From contig NZ_JAGJCF010000005.1 in assembly GCF_017815135.1 (NCBI RefSeq), positions 186,001 to 250,000 on the forward strand: a stretch of DNA of 64,000 nucleotides, in the 5' to 3' direction. Positions 28,253-37,045 of the stretch are shown here, one piece after another. Under the pieces are notes generated by a model. The model made no database searches. It was not told the DNA's origin and was given only the letters and a program-made list of their open reading frames with translations. Each line of letters begins with the position of its first letter. Positions within the stretch are counted from its first letter, which is position 1. The position numbers and the translations under genes are program-made. The stretch is from Jiella mangrovi (GTDB taxonomy: Bacteria > Pseudomonadota > Alphaproteobacteria > Rhizobiales > Rhizobiaceae).

Positions 28253-28380
28253 GTCATCCTCGGGCTTGTCCCGAGGATCTACTGCCATCGAAGCTCAAAA
28301 GCGTTTCACGGAACGTGCTTCCGCAAAGGCATCATATCTCACATCCGACAGGAGATCCTCGGGACAAGCCCGAGGATGAC
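28253..28380. repeat. Pair of perfect 28-bp inverted repeats
   Basis: The segment 28253-28280 (GTCATCCTCGGGCTTGTC...) and the segment 28353-28380 are exact reverse complements. Each is internally palindromic (ATCCTCGGG / CCCGAGGAT). This is the common intergenic palindromic family of Rhizobiales. The second arm ends only 39 bp before the chosen start of the CRTAC gene. Together with the neighbouring 44-bp pair it fills the 506-bp gap 27914-28419, which holds no convincing gene. Confidence 0.75.
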
Positions 28381-28419
28381 GTCAGGGGAAAAGTTGCGGC
28401 CAGTCCTCGATCGGCTTTG

Positions 28420-30132
28420 ATGCCGCTTGCAGCACTCATGGTATGGGTGGCCCAGCTCTCCACCCCGGCCCTCGCCGCCGACCCCGCGCCCAAACCCTTC
28501 GCCGGGGACATCCCACTCATGCACGAAGAGGCCCAAGCCGCCGGCATCGACCACGTCTATGGCGGCCCATGGGAGTTCTTCGTCGGCGGCGGTGGTGCGG
28601 CCTTCGACTGCAACGACGACCGCTTTCCGGACGTTTTTCTCGCTGGCGGCAAGAATGCGGGAACCTTCTACGTCAATCGATCCCAGGCCGGCGGGCGGCT
28701 CGCCTTCGAAGAAGTGGCGCAGGATCTTGATCCCAAGGACCTTCAGAACGTCACCGGCGCCTATCCGCTCGATATCGATCAGGACGGCCGGCAGGACCTC
28801 GTTCTTCTGCGCGTCGGCGGCAACATCCTGTTGAAGGGGCTGCCGCAATGCCGCTTCGAGAAGGCGAACTTTTCCTGGCAATTCGATGGCGGCCGGGCCT
28901 GGACCACGGCGTTCTCCGCGATCTTCGAGCCGGGCGCGGCCTATCCGACGCTTGCCTTCGGCAATTATGTCGATCGCGCCGCGCCGGGGTCGCCCTGGGG
29001 CACCTGCGCCGACAACGTGCTGATCCGGCCGAAGTCGGGCGAGGACGGCCGCCCCGACTATTCCGAGCCCTTCGCTCTGTCGCCGGGCTATTGCGCGCTT
29101 TCGATGCTGTTCACCGACTGGAACCGCTCGGGCGAGCCGTCGCTCCGCATCACCAATGACCGGCAATATTATCGCGGCGGCGAGGAGCAGCTCTGGCGGG
29201 TCGAGCCAGGCCGGGCGCCGCGGCCCTATCGCAAGGCCGACGGCTGGCAGCATCTGTCGATCTGGGGCATGGGGATCGCCGAGGGCGACGTCGACAATGA
29301 CGGCTATCCCGACTACGCCCTGACCTCCATGGGCGACACCAAGCTGCAGTTCCTCGACCGGGAATTCGAGGACGCGCCGACCTATCGCGACGAGGCCTAT
29401 CAGCGCGGCGCGACGGCCCACCGCCCTTACGTCCACGATGCCGGCAAGCCCTCCACCGGCTGGCATGCGGGCTTCGCCGACTTCAACAACGACACCGCCC
29501 TCGACCTTTTCATCGCCAAGGGCAATGTCGAGGCGATGCCGGATTTCGCGGCCTATGATCCCGACAACCTTCTGATGGGCGGCTTCGGCGGTCGCTTCAC
29601 CGAAGTCGGCGATCAGGCCGGCATAGCTCTGCCGACCAAGGGCCGCGGGGCACTCATTGCCGACTTCAATCTCGACGGAGCCATGGACCTTGTCGTCGTC
29701 AATCGCGGCCAGAAGGCGAGCCTTTTCCGCAATCTCGGCGGCAAGGCGGCTTTCGGCACACGGCCACTGGGCAACTTCGTCGAGGTGAAGCTCACGCAAA
29801 AGGGCGGCAACCGCGATGCCATCGGCGCCAAACTCGCGGTCAAGATCGGCGCGGCGACGCTGAACCGCACGATCCAGCTCGGCGGCGGACATGCCTCGGG
29901 GACGTCGGGCTTCGTCCATGTCGGCCTCGGCACCGCCGAGCGGGCGGAGATCCGTGTGCAGTGGCCGGACGGGGAGTGGAGCCACCCCTACCGGGTCTTC
30001 GCTGACAACTTCGTCCTGATCGAACGGGGCGCCGACGCCGCCCGCTACTGGTATCCCGATGCCGATCGGCCAGAGCCGCAATTGCCGGAGACGACGGCGC
30101 AGTCGAACCCGGCGGCGTCTTCGCCGAACTGA
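28420..30132 (+). CDS. CRTAC1/ASPIC-type FG-GAP (VCBS) repeat protein, exported
   Basis: A 570-residue protein with a short signal peptide (MPLAALMVWVAQLSTPALAA). It then carries at least five FG-GAP/VCBS blades, each with a calcium-type Asp motif: FDCNDDRFPDVFLAGG, LDIDQDGRQDLVLL, GDVDNDGYPDYALT, ADFNNDTALDLFIAKG and ADFNLDGAMDLVVVNRG. The C-terminal UnbV/ASPIC domain (NRDAIGAKLAV...LGGGHASGTS...VQWPDGEW) closes the protein. A beta-propeller in the periplasm or outside is expected; the function is unknown. The frame is open far upstream through the repeats, but that part is not protein-like. The start is not strongly fixed. Confidence 0.85.
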   Translation: MPLAALMVWVAQLSTPALAADPAPKPFAGDIPLMHEEAQAAGIDHVYGGPWEFFVGGGGAAFDCNDDRFPDVFLAGGKNAGTFYVNRSQAGGRLAFEEVAQDLDPKDLQNVTGAYPLDIDQDGRQDLVLLRVGGNILLKGLPQCRFEKANFSWQFDGGRAWTTAFSAIFEPGAAYPTLAFGNYVDRAAPGSPWGTCADNVLIRPKSGEDGRPDYSEPFALSPGYCALSMLFTDWNRSGEPSLRITNDRQYYRGGEEQLWRVEPGRAPRPYRKADGWQHLSIWGMGIAEGDVDNDGYPDYALTSMGDTKLQFLDREFEDAPTYRDEAYQRGATAHRPYVHDAGKPSTGWHAGFADFNNDTALDLFIAKGNVEAMPDFAAYDPDNLLMGGFGGRFTEVGDQAGIALPTKGRGALIADFNLDGAMDLVVVNRGQKASLFRNLGGKAAFGTRPLGNFVEVKLTQKGGNRDAIGAKLAVKIGAATLNRTIQLGGGHASGTSGFVHVGLGTAERAEIRVQWPDGEWSHPYRVFADNFVLIERGADAARYWYPDADRPEPQLPETTAQSNPAASSPN

Positions 30133-30222
30133 ATGTCGCTTGCGCCCAGGGCCCGGCGAATTGACGGCTGATGCAGGGGGCGTTAGGGCCGGCGCTCGCT
30201 TTGCCCATTCGGCTGTGATGGT

Positions 30223-30241
30223 GATCACTTACGAAGTGATC
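30223..30241. promoter_or_regulatory. 19-bp palindrome upstream of opgH
   Basis: GATCACTT-ACG-AAGTGATC is a perfect 8-bp inverted repeat with a 3-bp centre, ending 79 bp before the opgH start. Its position in the 188-bp gap after the CRTAC gene suits an operator for opgH and the coupled methyltransferase gene. The regulator is unknown. Confidence 0.4.
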
Positions 30242-30320
30242 TGGAACGTGTAGCAACGGACGATGCACGCCGCAGGCTTGTACCTATGTTGCGAATAGTT
30301 TCAGTCTCTGGAGACCGTCG

Positions 30321-32276
30321 ATGTTCGGCCCCCCATCCGCCCCGATCACCCCATACCGAGCGACTGACGTCGATCGACCCGCCACCGGTGCGCCCGGCGT
30401 GGTGGCGCAACGGCCGGCCGAACGTCGGGGACAGGGACTGCCGGTCACGCTGCGAAGGTTTCTCGTTCTCGGCCTCAACGCCGTGACGATCTCCGGGCTC
30501 GCAGCGGCCGTCCTGACGGTCCTCGGCAGCAACGGGATCGGGGCGATCGACTGGGTGATCTTCGTCGGCTTTCTCCTGGCCACACCCTGGACCGTGCTCG
30601 GCTTCTGGAACGCCGTCATCGGCTTTTGCGTCATCCATTTCGGCCGCCCGGAAAACAGCGTCCACCCCTATTTCGAGGCACCCAACCCGATGGCCGGTGC
30701 GCGGCCGGGTGGCCGGGCGCTCGCCAGCCGGACCGATCTCCTTCTCTTCCTGCGCAACGAAGACCCGGCGCCGATCTTCGCCCGCCTCGAGGCCATGCGC
30801 CGCAGTCTCGAATCGACGGGAAAATCACACCATTTCCGCTTCGCGGTCCTTTCGGACACATCCGATCTGATGGTCGCGGCCGAAGAGCGCCGGGAATTCG
30901 ATCGCTTCGCCCATCTTTATGAACACCGGCCGGAAACCGAAAAGCCGGTCTACCGGCGCCGCAGCGACAATGCCGGTTTCAAGGCCGGCAACCTGCGCGA
31001 CTTCCTGCTTTCGCGGCAGGGCGAGGCCGACTTCTTTCTGCCGCTCGATTCCGACAGCGTCATGGGTGGTGCGGTGATCGTCGCGATGGTCGAGGCGATG
31101 GAGGCGAACCCGCGGATCGGAATCCTCCAAAGCCTCGTCGTCGGCATGCCGGCGGAAAGCGGATTTGCCCGGCTGTTCCAGTTCGGCATGCGCCATGGCA
31201 TGCGAGCCTTCACCATGGGGTCGGCCTGGTGGAGTGCCGATTGCGGTCCTTATTGGGGCCACAACGCGCTGATCCGCACGCAGCCCTTCGTCGAATCCTG
31301 CGAGCTTCCCGTCCTGCCGGGCAAGGCGCCGCTGGGGGGCCATGTGCTCTCCCATGATCAGCTCGAGGCGGTCTTCATGCGCCGTGCCGGCTTCGAGGTG
31401 CGCGTCATTCCGATCGAGACCCGCAGCTACGAGACCAATCCGCCGACGCTGCTCGAGTTTCAAAAGCGCGACCTGCGCTGGTGCCAGGGCAACATGCAGT
31501 ATTGGCGTTTTCTGTTCGAAAAGGGCCTGAGGCCGGTCAGCCGGTTCCAGATCCTGCAGGCGATCCTGATGTATGTCGCGCCGCTCGCCTGGATCCTGAT
31601 GACGATGGCTGCGACGGCGAAAGCGCTGACCGGTGGCTACGATCCCGCGATGCTTCAGCTCGGCATGGGGCTCTTCGTCCTTCTGTTCGTCATGTCTGTC
31701 GCGCCGAAGATCGCCGGCGTTCTCGATGTCCTGGCGACGCCGGGTGCGGTGAGGTCCTATGGCGGCGCGCTGCGCTTCCTCGTCTCGGCAATGCTCGAGC
31801 TTCTCGCCTCCATGCTGCTGGCGCCGCTCGTTGCGGTCTATGTCTCGGTGTTTCTCGCCGGGCTCTTCTTCGGCAAGACGGTGCTTTGGAACGGCCAGAA
31901 CCGCGATCGGCTCGGCATCCCATGGAGAACCGCGCTTGTGGCCCTGGTCCCGCAGACGCTTCTCGGCCTCGGGCTCGCATTGGCGCTTCTCTTGGGCGCG
32001 AATCTTTCGGCGGTTCTACTGGCGCTGCCCTTTCTGTCTGGCCTCGTTCTCGCCGTGCCCTTCACGGTCGCCACCGCAGCGCCCGGCTTCGGGCGGCTGA
32101 CGGCGCGCCTTGGGCTCTTTGCCATTCCCGAGGAGACGGTGCTTCCGCCGGTGCTGCGTGGCGTCGTGCCGATGGCGGCGCGACGCTGGCGCCGGCCGCT
32201 TCGGCGCGCGAGCGAGGCCGGCCCGCTGGCGGCCTCCGCCGACAAGCGCCTGATGGCGGAAGGCGAGGGGGCGTGA
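30321..32276 (+). CDS. opgH: Glucans biosynthesis glucosyltransferase (OpgH/MdoH)
   Basis: A 651-residue inner-membrane family 2 glycosyltransferase that builds the beta-1,2-linked backbone of osmoregulated periplasmic glucans from UDP-glucose. Two N-terminal membrane helices (about 48-70 and 77-105) precede the cytoplasmic catalytic domain with RRRSDNAGFKAGNLRDFL (212-229), DSDS (243-246), GHNALIRT and the QxxRW-like QKRDLRWCQGNMQ (about 382-394). Several C-terminal helices follow. GGAG is 9 bp before the ATG. The usual partner opgG is not adjacent; instead an FkbM methyltransferase gene overlaps the stop by 4 bp. Confidence 0.95.
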   Translation: MFGPPSAPITPYRATDVDRPATGAPGVVAQRPAERRGQGLPVTLRRFLVLGLNAVTISGLAAAVLTVLGSNGIGAIDWVIFVGFLLATPWTVLGFWNAVIGFCVIHFGRPENSVHPYFEAPNPMAGARPGGRALASRTDLLLFLRNEDPAPIFARLEAMRRSLESTGKSHHFRFAVLSDTSDLMVAAEERREFDRFAHLYEHRPETEKPVYRRRSDNAGFKAGNLRDFLLSRQGEADFFLPLDSDSVMGGAVIVAMVEAMEANPRIGILQSLVVGMPAESGFARLFQFGMRHGMRAFTMGSAWWSADCGPYWGHNALIRTQPFVESCELPVLPGKAPLGGHVLSHDQLEAVFMRRAGFEVRVIPIETRSYETNPPTLLEFQKRDLRWCQGNMQYWRFLFEKGLRPVSRFQILQAILMYVAPLAWILMTMAATAKALTGGYDPAMLQLGMGLFVLLFVMSVAPKIAGVLDVLATPGAVRSYGGALRFLVSAMLELLASMLLAPLVAVYVSVFLAGLFFGKTVLWNGQNRDRLGIPWRTALVALVPQTLLGLGLALALLLGANLSAVLLALPFLSGLVLAVPFTVATAAPGFGRLTARLGLFAIPEETVLPPVLRGVVPMAARRWRRPLRRASEAGPLAASADKRLMAEGEGA

Positions 32277-33100
32277 GCCTTGCCGGACGGCTCGCGGCCT
32301 GGCTGGGGATCGCGCGCAGCCTGGCCACCTACCGCCTCGACCGCCGGCATCGCGGCAGTCTGCAACGCTTCGCCGAAGACATCGTCGGCCCCGATGACCT
32401 CGTCTTCGACATCGGCGCCCATGTCGGCGACCGTACCTCAGCTTTCGCCAGGCTCGGCGCGCGGGTCATAGCCGTGGAGGCGCAGCCAAGGCTTGCCAGC
32501 CTCTTGCGCTGGCAGTTCCGGCGCAACCCACGGGTGACGGTCGTGGCCGCCGCCGTCGGGCGAGAAGAGGGCAGGCTGACGCTCCGGCTCAACACCAAAA
32601 ACCCGACCGTCGCCTCGGCCTCGTCCAGCTTCGTCGCTGCGGCGAGCGCCGGGAGCGGCGGCTGGCAGGGGCAGGTCTGGGACGAGACGATCGCGGTCGA
32701 TTCCACGACGCTCGACGATCTTGCGGCCCGCTTCGGCAGACCGGCTTTCGTCAAGATCGACGTCGAGGGTTTCGAGGCCGAAGTGCTGGCCGGGCTTTCG
32801 CGCGAAAATGCGCCACGGGCGCTCTCCTTCGAATTCGTCACCATGGACCGCGTGCCGGCCTTGCGCGCGCTGGAGGAGGCCCGGCGGCTCGGCTTTGCCG
32901 GCTTCGACGTGTCGCTGGGCGAAAGCCATCGGTGGGTGTTCGGCGAGAGGAAGCCGGCGGAGGTGATCGCCGCCTATCTGCGGGAGCTGCCAGAGGAGGC
33001 GAATTCCGGTGATGTCTATTGTTGGCATGCCTCGTGCGACATCGACGGAGATGCCTCCTCTCGCGGAGTGAAGGCAGACGGCGCCTCTTCGTCCTCGTAG
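32273..33100 (+). CDS. FkbM-family methyltransferase coupled to opgH
   Basis: A 275-residue SAM-dependent methyltransferase. The GTG start at 32273 overlaps the opgH stop (GTGA), preceded by GGAAGGCGAGGGG. The SAM-binding segment DIGAHVGDRTSAFARLGARV with acidic VEAQP lies at about 45-70, and the FkbM signature FVKIDVEGFEAEVLAGL at about 160. FkbM enzymes usually methylate hydroxyls of sugars or secondary metabolites. Coupling to opgH suggests that the periplasmic glucan is the target, which is an inference. The last 25 residues, Ser/Asp-rich, look unconserved. Confidence 0.88.
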   Translation: MSLAGRLAAWLGIARSLATYRLDRRHRGSLQRFAEDIVGPDDLVFDIGAHVGDRTSAFARLGARVIAVEAQPRLASLLRWQFRRNPRVTVVAAAVGREEGRLTLRLNTKNPTVASASSSFVAAASAGSGGWQGQVWDETIAVDSTTLDDLAARFGRPAFVKIDVEGFEAEVLAGLSRENAPRALSFEFVTMDRVPALRALEEARRLGFAGFDVSLGESHRWVFGERKPAEVIAAYLRELPEEANSGDVYCWHASCDIDGDASSRGVKADGASSSS

Positions 33101-33154
33101 CCTGCGATTACGTGGGCCCACTGCGCCGCAAAGGCGTTGAGATCCAGCTCCGCG

Positions 33155-35836
33155 TCACTCCACCTCCACCACAAATGCCCCGTCCTCGCCGAGCCCCACG
33201 CGCGCCGTTTTCGCCTTATCGCCGGACACCATACGGTCGAGGAATTTTCGCGACAGCTCCGGCAACAGGGTCTGGGTGATGATCCGGTCGATCATCCGGC
33301 CGCCGGACTGCGGATCGCGGCAGCGCTCGACGATGGCGGTGACCACGATGTCGTCGATTGTGAGCGCCGCGCCCCGGCTTTCCTCGACCCGCCTGACGAT
33401 GCGGGCGAGCTGCAGCCGCACGATCTCCTCCAGCATGCTCGGCGACAGCGGTCGGTAGGGCACCGTCACCATCCGGCCGATCAGGGCCGGGGGGAAGACG
33501 GTCAGAAGCTCCGGCCGAAGCATCTCGTCTAGGCTTTCGGCCGGGACGTCGCGCAGGCCCGCGTCGCTCGCCTGCATGATCACCTCGGTGCCGACATTGG
33601 AGGTGAGGATGATCAGCGTGTTGCGAAAGTCGATGCGCCGGCCGGTTCCGTCCTCCATCCAGCCCTTGTCGAAGACCTGGAAGAACAGTTCGTGGACGTC
33701 GGGATGGGCCTTTTCGACCTCGTCGAGCAGGACGACGCAATAGGGCCGCCGCCGCACCGCCTCGGTCAGCCGCCCGCCCTCGCCATAGCCGACATAGCCG
33801 GGCGGCGCGCCTTTCAGAAGCGAGACTGTGTGGGCCTCCTGAAACTCCGACATGTTGATGGTGACGAGGTTCTGCTCGCCGCCATGGAGCGTTTCGGCCA
33901 GCGCCAGCGCCGTCTCCGTCTTGCCGACACCCGAGGGGCCGCAAAGCAGGAAGACGCCGACGGGCTTGCTCGGATCGTCGAGGCCGGCGCGGCTCGTCTC
34001 TATCCGCCGTGCAATGGTTTCGAGCCCGTGATCCTGGCCGACGACGCGCTTTTTCAGAAGGTCGGCGAGGCCGAGCACGGTCGCGATCTCGTCGCGCATC
34101 ATCCGGCCGACCGGAATGCCGGTCCAGTCGGAAACGACGGAGGCGACGGCGTCGGCATCGACATGAGCGTGGATCATCCGCCGGTCGGGATCGATGGCGG
34201 CGAGGGCGCGCAGGGCTTCGTCGAGCTCTTCTTCTGCCGCCCGGATGTCTGCTGAAGCCTGTGGCGCTTCGCCCGGCTCGGACGCCGGTGCATTGGTCGA
34301 AGGAGCTTGGTCGGTCTGGACGGCCAGCCTGCCGGTCAGCGCAGTGATGCGTCCGACCAGCTCGGCCTCCTCTTCATGCGCGGCGACAAGATCGGCGCGA
34401 AGCGCCGTCTTTTCGGCAATCGCAGCTTCGATGGCGACGGGCCTTTCGCTCACGGGCCGGATAGCGGCCTCCCGGCCGAGCGCGTGCCTCTCGGCGTCCA
34501 GGGCTTCGATGGCGGCAGAAAGATCGGCGATCGCCGCCGGTGTCGTCGACTGGCTGATCGCAACGCGGGCGGCGGCGGTATCGAGAAGGCTGACGGCCTT
34601 GTCGGGAAGCTGGCGGGCGGGAATATAGCGGGCCGAGAGCGCCACGGCGGCGGTGACGGCCTCGTCCAGAATGCGCACCTTGTGATGGCGTTCCATCGGC
34701 ACAGCCAGCCCGCGCAGCATGATCGCGGCGCGGGCGATGTCCGGCTCGCCGATCTCGATCGGCTGGAACCGTCTCGTCAGGGCCGGGTCGCTCTCGATAT
34801 GGGCACGATATTCGGCAAATGTCGTTGCGCCGATGGTTCGCAGCGTGCCACGCGCCAGCGCCGGCTTGAGGAGATTGGCGGCATCGCCGGTGCCCTTGGC
34901 GCCGCCGGCGCCGATCAGCGTGTGGACCTCGTCGATGAAGAGGATGATCGGCTCCGGCGAGCCCTGCACCTCATCGATCAGCGCCCGCAGACGCGTTTCG
35001 AAATCGCCCTTAACCCCGGCGCCCGCCTGCATCAGTCCGACGTCGAGGGAAAACAGCCGGACACCGCGAAGGACGGGCGGCACGTCGCCGCTCGCGATCC
35101 GTTGGGCAAATCCTTCGACGACGGCGGTCTTGCCGACGCCGGCCTCGCCGGTGAGCAACGGATTGTTCTGGCGCCGTCGCAGGAGGACGTCGACGATCTG
35201 GCGGATCTCGTGGTCGCGGCCGACAACGGGGTCCATTCGGCCGCTCTCGGCTTCCCCAGTCAGATCGGTGGCGAAGCGGGCAAGGGCCGAATCTCCCGAC
35301 GGCCGGGATCTGGGTGCTGTCGACGTTGCTCCCCTCGGCGCCGCCCGATCGCTCACGGCTTCGGCCGAGCGTGGCCATGTCCGCTCGGCAATCCGGAGCA
35401 GGGCGTCGGGATCGAGATCGCCGAGAGATGGCGAACACCGCCGCAGGGCCTTTCTCAGAGCTTCGTCCTTCAGCATGCCGATCAGGACATGACCGCTTCT
35501 CAGCACCGTTTCGTCGAAGAGAAGGGACGCATAGAGCCAGCCGGCGCGCAGGCCGGCATTCAGTGCCGTGCCGACGGATGGCTTGCGGGTGATGTTTGCC
35601 CGCAGGTCGCCGATCGCTTCGGCCAGCTCTTTCAGGACCAGATCGCGATCGATGCCTATTTCATCGAGACTGAGGCTGACATCGGTGAGATCCTCCGCCA
35701 GCAGGTGATAGAACCAGTGCTCCGGCTCGGCGTCCCTGTGGCCGGCATTCTTGGCGTGATTGTAACCGTCCTCGAACGCCTTGCGGGCGGGGGACGAAAG
35801 GCGCCCCAACAGGTCGGCATAGCTGATCTCGGTCAT
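33155..35836 (-). CDS. clpV: T6SS ATPase TssH/ClpV
   Basis: An 893-residue Hsp100/Clp ATPase that disassembles contracted TssBC sheaths. The N-terminal Clp-N-type domain (1-150) contains the ClpV-typical EPEHWFYHLL. AAA+ module one has Walker A GEAGVGKT (230-237) and FIDEVHTLIGAGG, then a coiled middle region (about 430-540). Module two has GPSGVGKTETALA (about 630) and VVLLDEVEKAHPDV. The family-specific EEVH to DEVH detail and the RMDPVVGRD linker are present. It is the last gene of the minus-strand T6SS cluster, 57 bp after tssG and convergent with the FkbM gene. Confidence 0.96.
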   Translation of the reverse strand: MTEISYADLLGRLSSPARKAFEDGYNHAKNAGHRDAEPEHWFYHLLAEDLTDVSLSLDEIGIDRDLVLKELAEAIGDLRANITRKPSVGTALNAGLRAGWLYASLLFDETVLRSGHVLIGMLKDEALRKALRRCSPSLGDLDPDALLRIAERTWPRSAEAVSDRAAPRGATSTAPRSRPSGDSALARFATDLTGEAESGRMDPVVGRDHEIRQIVDVLLRRRQNNPLLTGEAGVGKTAVVEGFAQRIASGDVPPVLRGVRLFSLDVGLMQAGAGVKGDFETRLRALIDEVQGSPEPIILFIDEVHTLIGAGGAKGTGDAANLLKPALARGTLRTIGATTFAEYRAHIESDPALTRRFQPIEIGEPDIARAAIMLRGLAVPMERHHKVRILDEAVTAAVALSARYIPARQLPDKAVSLLDTAAARVAISQSTTPAAIADLSAAIEALDAERHALGREAAIRPVSERPVAIEAAIAEKTALRADLVAAHEEEAELVGRITALTGRLAVQTDQAPSTNAPASEPGEAPQASADIRAAEEELDEALRALAAIDPDRRMIHAHVDADAVASVVSDWTGIPVGRMMRDEIATVLGLADLLKKRVVGQDHGLETIARRIETSRAGLDDPSKPVGVFLLCGPSGVGKTETALALAETLHGGEQNLVTINMSEFQEAHTVSLLKGAPPGYVGYGEGGRLTEAVRRRPYCVVLLDEVEKAHPDVHELFFQVFDKGWMEDGTGRRIDFRNTLIILTSNVGTEVIMQASDAGLRDVPAESLDEMLRPELLTVFPPALIGRMVTVPYRPLSPSMLEEIVRLQLARIVRRVEESRGAALTIDDIVVTAIVERCRDPQSGGRMIDRIITQTLLPELSRKFLDRMVSGDKAKTARVGLGEDGAFVVEVE

Positions 35837-35893
35837 GCCGGATTCTCCTTGCCTTAGAGCGCCGTGTGTCCGACGGGAGGCACAAAGGACGCT

Positions 35894-37045
35894 CTAAACC
35901 ATTGAATCTCCGCATCGTGCTTTCCGAAAATCGATTCCGATCTTCGGGCCGATGCTGCAAGCGGTGGCTTTCAGGGCGGGGACGTAGCGGGCGTCGAAGC
36001 GATAGGGCGCGTCGTCCCGGGTCCCGGCGGCCGGATCGGGCGGCGGCCCGACCCAGCCGGTGAGGCCGAGTTCGCCGGACTTGCCGAGGCACATCGGCGG
36101 CGTCAGCCCGGCGGGGATGCCAAGGCGGACTTCCGCCTCGACGCGCCGGCCGAGGGCGAGGAAGACGAGCTCGGCCAGCGCGCCGGCCAGCCGCCCGCCG
36201 GGCAGAAGCGCGCGATATTCGGCGAGATTTGTCGCCCGGATCTCGATCGCTATCTTGTCGGCGAGGGAGAGCTGGCGCGTCCCGATCGCCGTGTCGCGCC
36301 CAAGGCTCGATCGTCCGACACCGAGCGCCGTCTGTTCGTCCGGCTCGAAGATCAGCCAGCTCGGCACCCGCTCGACGATGGTCGCCCTGATGCCGAGCGC
36401 GCCGGACAGAAGCTGCGAAAGCTGCGCGGGCGTCTTTGCCCGCTTCGACAAAAGGCCGGCAAAGCCGAGGCGCGCCGCCTTGCTCATGGGCGAGGCACGG
36501 CCGTCTTCGGCTGCGCCGCCCGAAAGGCTCGCCAGGTAGAAGCCGAAGCGATCCTCGGTCGGCCGGTCGTTCTGGGTGATCGCGCGGGCATCGGCGAAGG
36601 CCCGGAAGAAAAGCTGCAGGAAGCGGTTCGAGACGATCTCGGAAAAGCGCAGGAAGGACGGATCCTGCGCATCCCGCCAGGCAATCGCTTCCAGCGTCGT
36701 CGAAAGCGGCAGCGCCCCCTGCGGCCCGAAGAAGCCGAGAAATCGCGTCATCACATGCGGGCGGCCGGCGTGATCCTCGATGGAAGCCAGATTTCCGAGG
36801 GGAAATTCGACGTAAGGCTCCTGGCCGAGCGTCACGCAGTCCTCGCGGATCGTGCGGCTCTTTCCGATCCGGGGCAATGCGCCGGCGCCGCGTTCGATGG
36901 CGCGCAAAAGCACGATGAGATCGATGGCGTCGGGATTTTTGCGGGCGCGTGCCGCGAGCGAACCGTCTGGCGGTGCGATGGCCTCGCCGGGCGCTGTCTC
37001 CGCCGGCTCCGGCGAAAGGGGCGGGACGGGGGGCGGCTCGCTCAA
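35894..37045 (-). CDS. tssG: T6SS baseplate protein TssG
   Basis: A 383-residue TssG (ImpH/VasB) protein, part of the baseplate wedge with TssE and TssF. Recognisable stretches are RIGKSRTIREDCVTLGQEPYVEFPLGNLASIE near the N-terminus, GFFGPQGALPLSTT, LRFSEIVSNRFLQLFFRAFADARAI and the late LGRDTAIGTRQLSLADKIAIEIRATNLAEYRALLPGG. Its start overlaps the tssF stop by 4 bp. The first 35 residues are Pro/Glu-rich and variable. Confidence 0.95.
   Translation of the reverse strand: MSEPPPVPPLSPEPAETAPGEAIAPPDGSLAARARKNPDAIDLIVLLRAIERGAGALPRIGKSRTIREDCVTLGQEPYVEFPLGNLASIEDHAGRPHVMTRFLGFFGPQGALPLSTTLEAIAWRDAQDPSFLRFSEIVSNRFLQLFFRAFADARAITQNDRPTEDRFGFYLASLSGGAAEDGRASPMSKAARLGFAGLLSKRAKTPAQLSQLLSGALGIRATIVERVPSWLIFEPDEQTALGVGRSSLGRDTAIGTRQLSLADKIAIEIRATNLAEYRALLPGGRLAGALAELVFLALGRRVEAEVRLGIPAGLTPPMCLGKSGELGLTGWVGPPPDPAAGTRDDAPYRFDARYVPALKATACSIGPKIGIDFRKARCGDSMV

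Noticed and set aside
27574-28419. Upstream extension of the CRTAC gene through the inverted repeats
   Set aside because: Open by chance; it would begin inside the di-haem oxidoreductase gene and translate repeat DNA. The signal peptide starts at 28420.
28339-30228. 629-codon minus-strand frame opposite the CRTAC gene
   Set aside because: Mirror of the coding strand's codon periodicity; no recognisable domain, and the opposite strand has signal peptide and blade motifs.
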